Below, in pieces: positions 53,612-62,132 of a stretch of 64,000 nt of DNA (within the stretch, counting starts at the first letter, position 1; the number at the start of each line of letters is the position of its first letter). Position numbers and translations under genes: made by a program. The DNA comes from Sphingomonas aliaeris (lineage in GTDB: Bacteria > Pseudomonadota > Alphaproteobacteria > Sphingomonadales > Sphingomonadaceae). The stretch lies in assembly GCF_016743815.1 (NCBI RefSeq), contig NZ_CP061037.1, forward strand, positions 78,175-142,174, read 5' to 3'. The notes under the pieces are model-generated. The model did no database searches and had not been told where the DNA came from. It saw only the letters and a program-made list of their open reading frames with translations.

Positions 53612-54910
53612 CTAACGGCGAGCAAGTCGCCCGAAGTGGGCAGCACTCGGCTTCGGAGTCCGCCGGAAGGTCGTCCGATCCACGGCGACGAGGCCGAACT
53701 TGGCATGATAGCCGCGATTCCACTCGAAGTTGTCGAGCAGGGACCAATGTATGTAGCCGCGGACATCCACGCCGTCGGCCATCGCCGCTCTCAGCGAGGC
53801 GAGCGCCCGATCGATATAGACGATCCTGCGGCGGTCATCGTCGGTCGCGATGCCGTTCTCCGTCACGATCACTGGCCGCCCCGTCGCCTTGGCTGCGAGG
53901 CGCACGGTTGCGCCGAGAGCCTCCGGATAAAACTCCATGTCGGTCTGCGTAGTCTCGGCGCCTGCTGGGGGCGGCAGATCCGTGTCGCGACCCACAAGCG
54001 TACGGCTGTAGGTTTGAACGCCGATGAAGTCGTCCTCCTTCGCGGCATCAAACCAGGGCTGGTAAACCTGTGCCATCTTGTCCTGCAGGCGGCTGTCCGG
54101 GCTGCCGGCCTGCTCGTCGTGAAGAGCCACGCTCAGGCCAACCGGCAGGTCGGGACGGACCCCCTTGATCGCCTCGCGCCCGCGTCGATGCGCCTCCAGT
54201 TGCACCGGCAATGCCCGGTCGATATCGAAGGTCGGCGTCGCGACGAAGCGTGTGGCACCGATCGCGCGTGCCGCAGCGGCATTGGCTGCCGTGAATGCCT
54301 GTGCCATCTTCTGGAAGAACGGCATCCAGCGGAGCTGGGCGGCGAGGTTCGGCTCGTTGAAGGTGAGGGCGTGACCGATATCGGCGCCAAGATGGCGCGT
54401 CGCGCGCTCACAGAAGCGCACGAAGTGGTCGACGTTCGCCTTCTCCTCCCAGCCACCGGCCCCAGCGAACCAGCGCGGCACGGTGAAGTGAGAATAGGTG
54501 ACGAACGGATGCAGGCCTGCCTCCCGACAAGCCGAAATCATCCTCTTGTAGTGGTCGAGGGCCGCGATCGAATACTCCCCCTGCTCCGGTTCGATCCGCG
54601 ACCATTCGATGCCGAACCGGTACGTGTTGAGCCCCATCGCCTTCACCAGCGCGATGTCCTCGCCGTAGCGGTGATAGCTGTCGCAAGCGTCACCCGAAGG
54701 CTCGGCGAACAGACGCGGTGTCACATGCTCGGCCACCCAGGAGTCACTGTTGATGTTGCCTCCCTCGACCTGATGGCCAGCCGTCGCAGCTCCCCATAGG
54801 AAGCCGCGCGGGAGCGGACGAACGGACTGCGCACCTGCCACGGATGAGAGGACCACGCCTGCAGTCGCGCCCGCGAGCACATTGCGGCGAGTCGGTTCGC
54901 CGCGGCTCAC
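53612..54910 (-). CDS. GH1 beta-glycosidase (Tat-exported)
   Basis: 432 residues with a twin-arginine signal (TRRNVLAGATAGVVLSSVAGAQ). GH1 landmarks: FLWGAATAGHQVEGG, WSRIEP, LTFNEPN (acid/base Glu, about 184) and VIVTENGIATDDDRRRIVYIDRAL (nucleophile Glu, about 350). GYIHWSLLDNFEWNRGYHAKFGLVAVD closes the barrel. It removes beta-linked glucose or related sugars, likely in the periplasm. The ATG overlaps the stop of the TonB receptor gene (ATGA). Confidence 0.93.
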   Translation of the reverse strand: MSRGEPTRRNVLAGATAGVVLSSVAGAQSVRPLPRGFLWGAATAGHQVEGGNINSDSWVAEHVTPRLFAEPSGDACDSYHRYGEDIALVKAMGLNTYRFGIEWSRIEPEQGEYSIAALDHYKRMISACREAGLHPFVTYSHFTVPRWFAGAGGWEEKANVDHFVRFCERATRHLGADIGHALTFNEPNLAAQLRWMPFFQKMAQAFTAANAAAARAIGATRFVATPTFDIDRALPVQLEAHRRGREAIKGVRPDLPVGLSVALHDEQAGSPDSRLQDKMAQVYQPWFDAAKEDDFIGVQTYSRTLVGRDTDLPPPAGAETTQTDMEFYPEALGATVRLAAKATGRPVIVTENGIATDDDRRRIVYIDRALASLRAAMADGVDVRGYIHWSLLDNFEWNRGYHAKFGLVAVDRTTFRRTPKPSAAHFGRLARR

Positions 54911-57339
54911 AGGCGGAAGCCCAGATTGAGGCCGACCGTGCGGACCGAGTCGAGGCCGAATTGCTGAGTGTAGCTTAGCCTGGGCGTCGCCTGTCCACGG
55001 CTATTCCGGGCATTGGCGTCGCCCGAGTCGACGCCGATCGCCGTCGGATAGATCTCGTTGGTGCAGTTCTTGCAGAAAAGCGCGACCCGCACGCCGCCTA
55101 ACCGTGCGCCGATGCTCGCACCGAATACGTCAAGCCCGCCGAAGCGTGTTCCGGGCGCCTGATTGACCGTGTAGTAGATCGACGATCGGTGATACCAATC
55201 GCCTTGGACGAACGGCCGAACCTCACCGCCGGTGTTGAACTCGTAGACGCCCTGAAGCGTGGACGTGAACTTCGGCGCGACCGGCAGCGTCAGACCGGCC
55301 GCGTTAAAAGTCGATACGTTCGCGGAGCAGCCGAGCGTCGTCTGCGTGGGATAGCATTGCGCACCCTGGAACTCGTCGAACCGCGATCGCAAAGCCGAAG
55401 CGGAGCCCGTCAGCGTCAGCCCGGGGATGGGAGCGAGGATGACCGTCGCTTCGATCCCCTTCGACGTCACCTTGGCGGCGTTCTGGACCTGAAACGATAC
55501 GGTGGTCGCGTTGAACGACTGAACCTGGAAGTTATCGAACTTGGTGTGGAACGCCGACAGGTTCACCGTCACCCGCCGGTCCAGGAAAGAGGACTTGACG
55601 CCGATCTCGGCTGTATTCGAGTGCTCCTCCCGCACGATCACGTCCGCGGTTGCGGTCGGGAAACCGTCGTTGAAGCCCGGTCCCTTGTATCCTCGACCGT
55701 AGAAGCCGTACGCCATGATGGTCGGCGTCGCCTGGTACTGCGCTCCGAGCTTCCAGCTGAAATCGGTGTTGTCGTATTGCGACGTGAAGCTGCCGCGCGG
55801 CCCGCCGAGCGCGCTGAAGTAGTTGCGCTGGTTCTGGGAAAGGCGAAGATCGATGTCGTCGTGGGTCACGCGACCGCCGGCGATCACCTTCAGCGCGTCG
55901 GTGAGATCGAACGTGAGTTGCCCGAACGCCGCGTAGCTTTCGGTGTTCAGCCGGTAGATGGCATCGCTGCCGATCTGCGCGACGTTGTTGACCGCACAGG
56001 TCGGTGGATTGGCTCCGGGCACCGCGGTCGCGCCGACGCAGAACGGATATCCTGCGGCGACGAATGCCGGCAGGTAGTTGTTGCCGCCAAGCTGACGGGC
56101 AGCATCAAGGGTGGACTTGAAATAGTAGAGCCCCGCCTGACCGCTCAGCCGATTGCCAGCAGGCAACGCTACTCTGAATTCGTTCGAATACTGATCATAT
56201 TGCGACTGGGTCGCGTTCTGGTTGAATGCGTTCTGTGAAAGATAGTCAGAGTCGAGGCTCTGATCCTGGTCGTAGAAGCGCCATGCGAACAGGTTGCTGA
56301 CCTCGAAACCTGACCCGAACGTGTACCCGACCCTGGCCTGCGCGCCGCCCGTTTTGATGTCGCGGAACTGGTCGGCATCGCCGCCGAACTTCAGGTTCTC
56401 GGTTGACGGCGTGATGCCCTCCGCGGCCAGCGCACCGAGGCTGATGCTCGCCGGATCGATCTGTCGGTAGGTGTTGTCGAAGATGGCAGCGATGCCATGA
56501 TTCTCGTTATAATCGCCGATGGCGTAGACCTCGAAGTCACCTGCGCGGACGAGGTACTTACCCTTGAGCGAGTATGTGCGCAGGTTCAGGTCGTGACGCG
56601 TGCCGGCGTTCGGCCGGCCAACGTAGGTGGTGCCCGGCTCCTGGTAGGAATAGAGCCCTGTGATCCTGAGTGCCGAGTTCTCGGAAACCGGGATGTTGAT
56701 CGCCTCGCGCGCGATGATGCTCGGCGCGGTGCGGTCAGCGCCGGGTGTGGAGCGGTTCGCCGCTTCGATGCTGGTCGTGCTGGAATATTCGCCGAGTACG
56801 GGGCGTGCGGTGATGATGTTCAGCAGGCCGGCCGAAGCGTTTTTACCGAAAAGCAGGCCCTGTGGCCCGTTCAGGACCTCCACCCGTTCCAGGTCGTTCA
56901 GCAGCGGGCTGTTCAGGATGGGACGGCCGAGGTTCACTTCGTCGATGGCGAGCGCGACGCTGCTGTCCACGGTACCTGCGAAAGCAAGCGTCCCGACGCC
57001 ACGGACCGCAAAGGTGTTGTCCACGCCGATCTGCAAGGTGGGGGCCGCGCGAGAGACCTGCGTCAGATCGTTCAGGTTGCGCGAAGCGAGCGTCTCAGCA
57101 CTCAGCGCGGTCACGCTGACCGGCACCCGCTGCAGGCTCTCGCTCCGTCGCTGAGCGGTGACGATGATGTCGCCCGGTCCCGTCTCGGCGCCAGCCGCTG
57201 CGTTGCCTTCGGTCGGTTGAGGAGTTTGGGAGGTTGCGCCAGCAACCGGATCGGTCGTGCCACCGGCGTCCTGAGCCATTGCTGCCGGAGCGTAGAACGT
57301 TGTCGCCGAAAGCAGCAACGAAGCGAATGCCGAGCGCAT
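54907..57339 (-). CDS. TonB-dependent outer-membrane receptor
   Basis: 810 residues with a signal peptide (MRSAFASLLLSATTFYAPAAMAQDAGG), a TonB-box-like region (DIIVTAQRRSESLQRVPVSVTALS) and a plug domain (LNDLTQVSRAAPTLQIGVDNTFAVRGVGT, about 90-190). Beta-barrel strands end in the aromatic-terminated VGLNLGFRL. It takes up bulky substrate molecules, here probably glycosides. First gene of the leftward receptor-GH1-frmA run, with the LysR gene divergent to it. Confidence 0.9.
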   Translation of the reverse strand: MRSAFASLLLSATTFYAPAAMAQDAGGTTDPVAGATSQTPQPTEGNAAAGAETGPGDIIVTAQRRSESLQRVPVSVTALSAETLASRNLNDLTQVSRAAPTLQIGVDNTFAVRGVGTLAFAGTVDSSVALAIDEVNLGRPILNSPLLNDLERVEVLNGPQGLLFGKNASAGLLNIITARPVLGEYSSTTSIEAANRSTPGADRTAPSIIAREAINIPVSENSALRITGLYSYQEPGTTYVGRPNAGTRHDLNLRTYSLKGKYLVRAGDFEVYAIGDYNENHGIAAIFDNTYRQIDPASISLGALAAEGITPSTENLKFGGDADQFRDIKTGGAQARVGYTFGSGFEVSNLFAWRFYDQDQSLDSDYLSQNAFNQNATQSQYDQYSNEFRVALPAGNRLSGQAGLYYFKSTLDAARQLGGNNYLPAFVAAGYPFCVGATAVPGANPPTCAVNNVAQIGSDAIYRLNTESYAAFGQLTFDLTDALKVIAGGRVTHDDIDLRLSQNQRNYFSALGGPRGSFTSQYDNTDFSWKLGAQYQATPTIMAYGFYGRGYKGPGFNDGFPTATADVIVREEHSNTAEIGVKSSFLDRRVTVNLSAFHTKFDNFQVQSFNATTVSFQVQNAAKVTSKGIEATVILAPIPGLTLTGSASALRSRFDEFQGAQCYPTQTTLGCSANVSTFNAAGLTLPVAPKFTSTLQGVYEFNTGGEVRPFVQGDWYHRSSIYYTVNQAPGTRFGGLDVFGASIGARLGGVRVALFCKNCTNEIYPTAIGVDSGDANARNSRGQATPRLSYTQQFGLDSVRTVGLNLGFRL

Positions 57340-57464
57340 CTTGATCCCTCCTAAACGCCTGATCGTAGGCTTGCCGCCGCCATATCGCCGTTTGACACAC
57401 CATAGAAACTATTTGATTTAGTCGATTACTACTTGTTGTATTTATCAATCGCGGAGAATGAGGC
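57340..57464. promoter_or_regulatory. Divergent promoter/operator between TonB receptor and lysR genes
   Basis: AT-rich interval. TTGACA (57392-57397) is followed after 17 bases by a weak GATTTA (57415-57420) for the rightward lysR. It overlaps palindromic CTA-TTTGATT-TAG and TAGT-CGATT-ACTA (57419-57431), fitting LysR-type T-N11-A boxes. Confidence 0.5.
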
Positions 57465-58388
57465 ATGCGGTTCAAGGGCATGGATCTGAACCTATTCGTG
57501 GCCTTCGACGCCCTGATGGAGACGCGCAACACCGCCCGCGCCGCTGAGCGCCTTGGCCTGAGCCAGCCTGCTGCGAGCGCTGCGCTCGCTCGGCTCCGGG
57601 ACTATTTTCGAGACGATCTGCTCGTGGTGAAGGGACGCCGAATGTACCCGACACCCTTGGCGGAGACCCTGCTGCCGCGCATTCGACAATGCCTCCGCGA
57701 CGCGGAAGCGGTGATCGCGACCACGAGCCAGTTCGACCCGGCGACCGCCGAGAGGCGGTTCCGGATCGTGTCGTCAGACTATGTCGTGACGGCCATCCTG
57801 GCGCCGCTCAGCCGAGCAGCGGCATTGGTGGCGCCAGGTATCCAGTTCCAGTTCACGCTCGTCGACGAGACCGTTGCGGAACAGCTTCGCCGCGGCGAGG
57901 CGGACCTGATCATCTCGCCGGCGGAATGGGCGTTACCGGCCATACCGACGGAGCCGCTTTACGAAGAGCGATATGTCCTCGCCGGCTGGCGCGAGCACCC
58001 CATCTTCAAGGCGCCGCTCTCCGAGGAGGCCATCTTCGCCTACCCGCATGTCACCCTGTCCGTCGGCAGCTCGCGGGCAGCGACGGTAGGCGACAAGCAG
58101 TTCGAGCTTCTCGGCCGCCCGCGCCGGGTCGAAGTGATCGCCTCGTCCTTTTCTTCGCTGCCGTGGCTGCTGATCGGCACCGAGCGACTAGCGCTCATGC
58201 ACGAGCGGCTGGCGCTGGCGGCCGCCCACCACTTTCCTATCGCGCACGCCCAGCTTCCGTTCCCCTTCGCGCCGCTTCGACAGCTCGTGCAATATCACGA
58301 AACGCGGATCGCGGATCAGGGGGTGCGTTGGCTTATCGAGCAGATCCGAGCGCAGGCGGATTCGACGACCGAACCGACCGACGGGTGA
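57465..58388 (+). CDS. LysR-type transcriptional regulator (NodD-like)
   Basis: 307 residues. The winged HTH is at 1-65: MRFKGMDLNLFVAFDALMETRNTARAAERLGLSQPAASAALARLRDYFRDDLLV. A ligand-binding domain follows (RRFRIVSSDYVVTAILAPLS, EQLRRGEADLIISP). The 'DLNLFVAFDALM' start and the C-terminal pattern resemble the NodD/NahR subgroup, which bind aromatic or flavonoid inducers. It is divergent from the TonB receptor operon and probably activates it. Its 3' end overlaps that of the GH2 gene by 56 bases. Confidence 0.88.
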   Translation: MRFKGMDLNLFVAFDALMETRNTARAAERLGLSQPAASAALARLRDYFRDDLLVVKGRRMYPTPLAETLLPRIRQCLRDAEAVIATTSQFDPATAERRFRIVSSDYVVTAILAPLSRAAALVAPGIQFQFTLVDETVAEQLRRGEADLIISPAEWALPAIPTEPLYEERYVLAGWREHPIFKAPLSEEAIFAYPHVTLSVGSSRAATVGDKQFELLGRPRRVEVIASSFSSLPWLLIGTERLALMHERLALAAAHHFPIAHAQLPFPFAPLRQLVQYHETRIADQGVRWLIEQIRAQADSTTEPTDG

Positions 58389-61092
58389 GTGGAGGTGCAC
58401 CCGCGGTGACCTCCACGGCAGATACGATGGCCTCGCCCTTCACCGGTCGGAACTGCAGTCGGAGCACGCCGCCTTTCGCAGTCGCCGGGAAGGTCAGCCG
58501 CACCGCCGTCATCGGGGCGCCGGCAGCCTGGACCACGTCCAACGCACGCAAGGCGGTACGTTCACCGGCAAGAACGTCGAACACTCGCTCACCGGCCTTC
58601 AGCGTCGGCTCCACGAATGTCAGCGTGACCGAGTACCGCCCATCGGCAAGCGGCACGCGATAGCCGAACGACCCCTTGCGATACGTCGACGCGACAGCCG
58701 GATCCGGTGTCCCCGCGATCTTCGCGGGGATCGGCGGCTTGTTGAACCCGCCGGGTACATCAAGGGTCGCCGAAGTGCCTCCTTCGAAGAAGGCGTCGGA
58801 GCCGAAGCGACCGGACGAGGCCTTTGCAGCGACAAGCGCACCACTGTCGATCCGGATCGAACGCGTGACCTCCGGCGCGACGGACCAGGCGATCCGGTCC
58901 TCCACCGGGTTCTGCGAAAAGGCTCCGCGAGCGACAATGTCGTTCTCGCCGGCCTTCAGCTTGACGTCCCTCCAGACGCAGGTTCGTTGCGGACAGTCCG
59001 ACAGCGTGCCAACGGGCACGCCGTTGAGGAATAGCTCGGTCCGGGGCGCATTACTGTACACCTTCACGTCGGTGACCGGGTACGCACGGTCGACATAGCG
59101 TCGTCCGGTAATGTGGACGGTAGGATTGGTGCTCCAGTTGGCCTTGTAGAAGTAGAACGGGTCCTTGCGGATGGCCCGGTCGTAGGTGACGAGCCCTTTG
59201 GTGTTCACATCCTCCGCGTCGCCCTCGTGACGCACGGTCGAGGCAAAATCGAAGCCGGCCCAGAGCCAGGTCGCGAACAGATAGGGCTTGGTCGCGAGGA
59301 TGGCCCAATTGCGCTCATGAACGTAGCTTTCATATTCCTCCGGCTGGGTACGGCCGCGCGATTCTATGGGGCCGCCAAGCACGTCGTCGGTGTGCATCGA
59401 GATGGCGCCGCCCGCACCATATTCACTGATCGACAGCGGCTGTTCCGGGCGCTTGGCATGGAGGGCGTCCATGGCAGCGCCGACCAGGTCGGGCGTGCCG
59501 TAATACCAGCCGAAATACCGATTGGCCCCGGCAAGGTCAGCTTCGGGCGCCGTGATCGGAACGGTCACTCCGGGTGCGAAGACCTGCCCTTCGCAGCAAT
59601 TCGCCATGGCCGTCGGCCGGCTCGGATCGGTCGCCTTCGCCATGCTGTTCAGTTCGCGAAGGATGGGCAGGGGATCGGGCGGCGCTGCACTGGGATCCAC
59701 AAGGAAGCCGGGCAGCGAATTGCCGAAGTCCACCTCGTTGGCGATGCCCCAGGCGGCAACAGAGGCATGATTCTCGTTCTGCCGGATCATCTCGGTCAGC
59801 TGCTGCCTGACATTGGCGAGCAACCCCGGTGAGGCCTGTTGCGCAGTGCCGACGGTCCAGGCCGAGACCAGCGGGATCTCGTCCCAGAGGATCAGCCCCA
59901 ACCGATCGGCTTCGTCATGGACCGGCTGCCCGTGCTGGTAGTGCGTGAGCCGTATGCTGTTGGCACCCATTTCGCGCAGGGTGGCGAGGTCGCTGGCGAT
60001 ATCAGCCGCCGTCACGGCCCAGCCCTTGCCCTCACGATCCTGGTGATAGCCGACTCCGCGCAACGGGTACGATTTGCCGTTCAGCAAGAACCCGCGGCCG
60101 GGATCGAAACGCATCTGGCGGATGCCGAACGGCTGGTCGAGACGATCGCGCACGCGTCCGTCCCGTCCTCGTATCTCGACGGACAGCCGGTAGAGGTACG
60201 GATTATCCACGCCTTGCCACAGGTGCGCCCGCGGGATGTTCAGCGTCGCAGTCGCGGCCGAGCCTGTCGCCGGTTGGAGTCGGATGTCCGTCGTCTGCTC
60301 GCCCGCCACCCGGCCTGAAGCCTCGATCAGTCGAGTGACGACGGTGAGCGCCTGGGCCTTGGCGGCATCGTTGCGGATTTTGGACGCCACGGTGATCCGC
60401 GCGGTGCCGTCCACGATGGCATCGGTCGTCGCGCGGATGCCAGGTCCGCCGGCATCCAGCATGTCCAGGTGGACAGGATCGGTCGCGACGAGGCGGACAG
60501 GGCGATAAAGCCCTCCGTGCACGAAGAAGTCGCCGGTGAGCGGCAGCACGTCGGCGGTGCTGGAGCCGAGTTCGGGCTTGCTGTTGTCGACGCGGACGGC
60601 GAGCACGTTCGGACCGTCAAGGCGCAGAGCGCGGGTCGCGTTCAGGCGGAAGCGCGAGAAGCCGCCCTTGTGCTCGCCCAGATTGACTCCGTTGAGCCAC
60701 ACGGTGGCAATCCGGCTGGCCGCGTCGAATTCCAGCCAGACCCGCTTGTCACGAAGCGCAGGCGAGCCCGCGAAGGATAGACGATACCAGCCGACCCCTT
60801 GCGTCTTGTTGATGATCGCGGGCGTGTTCACACGCTGAGGGGTGTCGGGCAGGTAATAGCCGACGCGGTTCCACGTGTGCGGCACGCTGACGTGCGCCCA
60901 ATCGCGATCGTCGAACGTCGGGATCTCGGCACCACGCAGTGTGTCGTCCTGCTTGAATCGCCAGCCGTTCCCGAGCGCGATCTCGACACGCTCTCCGGCG
61001 GTCGCATGGGCTGCCGTCACGGTGGGCGTTATCCCTTGTCCGGCCAACGGGCCGGCGATCAACGCTCCCCCGAGTAGCATCGCTGTCTTCAC
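58333..61092 (-). CDS. GH2 glycosidase (beta-galactosidase/glucuronidase type) with malectin-like C-terminus
   Basis: About 919 residues from the GTG at 61092, preceded by AGGAGA at 8 nt; a signal peptide follows (KTAMLLGGALIAGPLAGQG). GH2 landmarks: WRFKQDDTLRGAEIPTFDDRDWAHVSVPHTWNRVG, VWLNGVNLGEHKGGFSRFRLNAT, FFVHGGLYRPVRLVA, GANSIRLTHYQHG, WGIANEVDFGN (acid/base Glu, about 450) and PLSISEYGAGG (nucleophile Glu, about 554). The last 150 residues look like a malectin-type carbohydrate domain. Substrate may be a beta-galactoside or beta-glucuronide. Confidence 0.9.
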   Translation of the reverse strand: MKTAMLLGGALIAGPLAGQGITPTVTAAHATAGERVEIALGNGWRFKQDDTLRGAEIPTFDDRDWAHVSVPHTWNRVGYYLPDTPQRVNTPAIINKTQGVGWYRLSFAGSPALRDKRVWLEFDAASRIATVWLNGVNLGEHKGGFSRFRLNATRALRLDGPNVLAVRVDNSKPELGSSTADVLPLTGDFFVHGGLYRPVRLVATDPVHLDMLDAGGPGIRATTDAIVDGTARITVASKIRNDAAKAQALTVVTRLIEASGRVAGEQTTDIRLQPATGSAATATLNIPRAHLWQGVDNPYLYRLSVEIRGRDGRVRDRLDQPFGIRQMRFDPGRGFLLNGKSYPLRGVGYHQDREGKGWAVTAADIASDLATLREMGANSIRLTHYQHGQPVHDEADRLGLILWDEIPLVSAWTVGTAQQASPGLLANVRQQLTEMIRQNENHASVAAWGIANEVDFGNSLPGFLVDPSAAPPDPLPILRELNSMAKATDPSRPTAMANCCEGQVFAPGVTVPITAPEADLAGANRYFGWYYGTPDLVGAAMDALHAKRPEQPLSISEYGAGGAISMHTDDVLGGPIESRGRTQPEEYESYVHERNWAILATKPYLFATWLWAGFDFASTVRHEGDAEDVNTKGLVTYDRAIRKDPFYFYKANWSTNPTVHITGRRYVDRAYPVTDVKVYSNAPRTELFLNGVPVGTLSDCPQRTCVWRDVKLKAGENDIVARGAFSQNPVEDRIAWSVAPEVTRSIRIDSGALVAAKASSGRFGSDAFFEGGTSATLDVPGGFNKPPIPAKIAGTPDPAVASTYRKGSFGYRVPLADGRYSVTLTFVEPTLKAGERVFDVLAGERTALRALDVVQAAGAPMTAVRLTFPATAKGGVLRLQFRPVKGEAIVSAVEVTAGAPPLTRRSVRSSNPPALGSAR

Positions 61093-61162
61093 CGGCTTTC
61101 TCCTGCCAATCGACGGTGTCGCTATGGTACGGCTTCGCAGCTGCCGAAAGCCTCGGCAACGC

Positions 61163-62128
61163 TCAGAATCGATCCAGGTCATTGGCGAACGTAACCTTGC
61201 CGCAATAGCCGAGACGGACATCGGCGTTCATGGCGCTCATGCCCTGTGCACCGGCTCCGGGCGCGACGAGATGCATCACCACGACCTGCTTGACACCCGC
61301 GCGCTCCGCAAGCTCGCCGACCTGGCGAGCGGTGAGGTGATGGTCGCTCAGGTGACGGGTAAGCGCCGCCAACGCCTCAGGGCTGATCGACGGCGTGTTC
61401 TTGCGGACGTTGGCGACCGTCGCGGCCACGTCGATCATCTCGCTGACGAGCAGGTCTGCGCCTCGGGCGAGACGCTCCACCGCGGCGCTCGGACCGGTGT
61501 CCCCTGTGTAGACGATCGAGCGGTCGGGAAGCTGGAAACGAAACGAAAGCGACTTGAAGCGCTGGTCCTGATCGCTTCCCGGTGCGAAGCTGTAATGGCT
61601 GTTCTGCGCGGCGAACACCGCCACGCCGGCCACGTCCGCGCGTGACCCGTCGGTGAGTTCGGTCACGCTCACCGTGTCTTCGAGTCTCGTGGTCGGCTCA
61701 CCGGGAAGGCCGTAGCCGGCTTCCGCTGCCGGGCGCATCGACGCGAGTAGGCCGTCGACCAGCGCTCGGGTGCCGGGAGGGCCATAGATCGCGAGCCTGC
61801 CCGGCACGGCGGTCTGATAGCGCAGCCCCAGGACGGCCGCGAGACCACCGCTATGGTCGAAGTGCAGATGACTGAGCACCACCGCGCGGATACGCGGCAG
61901 CGGCACGCCCGCCTTGGCGAGTTGCTCCACCGCGCCGTCGCCGGCGTCGACCAGGATCGCGCCCGTGCTCGTCAACAGGAGGTTCGCCGGCTGCGACCGG
62001 TCCGCGCTGGCGATCGGTCCGCCCATGGTGCCGAGCGTGATCCAGGTCGAACCGCCCGCACGGGCCGGCTGCGCCGTCGCCGAAGCGGCCACGAGGGCCA
62101 CAGCAATGGAGAGAGCTGTCCGGCGCAC
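61163..62128 (-). CDS. Periplasmic MBL-fold metallo-hydrolase
   Basis: 321 residues from the GTG at 62128, just past the receptor stop; the ATG at 62161 lies inside the receptor gene. A signal peptide (RRTALSIAVALVAASATAQPARA) precedes VVLSHLHFDHSGGLAAVLG (H87, H89, D91, H92: the HxHxDH metal site). VYTGDTGPSAAVERLARGADLLVSEM and VMHLV supply the remaining ligands. The closest known types are RNase Z/arylsulfatase-like or lactonase-like MBL enzymes; substrate unknown. Placed between receptor and GH2, it may hydrolyse an ester or lactone of the substrate. Confidence 0.8.
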   Translation of the reverse strand: MRRTALSIAVALVAASATAQPARAGGSTWITLGTMGGPIASADRSQPANLLLTSTGAILVDAGDGAVEQLAKAGVPLPRIRAVVLSHLHFDHSGGLAAVLGLRYQTAVPGRLAIYGPPGTRALVDGLLASMRPAAEAGYGLPGEPTTRLEDTVSVTELTDGSRADVAGVAVFAAQNSHYSFAPGSDQDQRFKSLSFRFQLPDRSIVYTGDTGPSAAVERLARGADLLVSEMIDVAATVANVRKNTPSISPEALAALTRHLSDHHLTARQVGELAERAGVKQVVVMHLVAPGAGAQGMSAMNADVRLGYCGKVTFANDLDRF

Positions 62129-62132
62129 CGCC

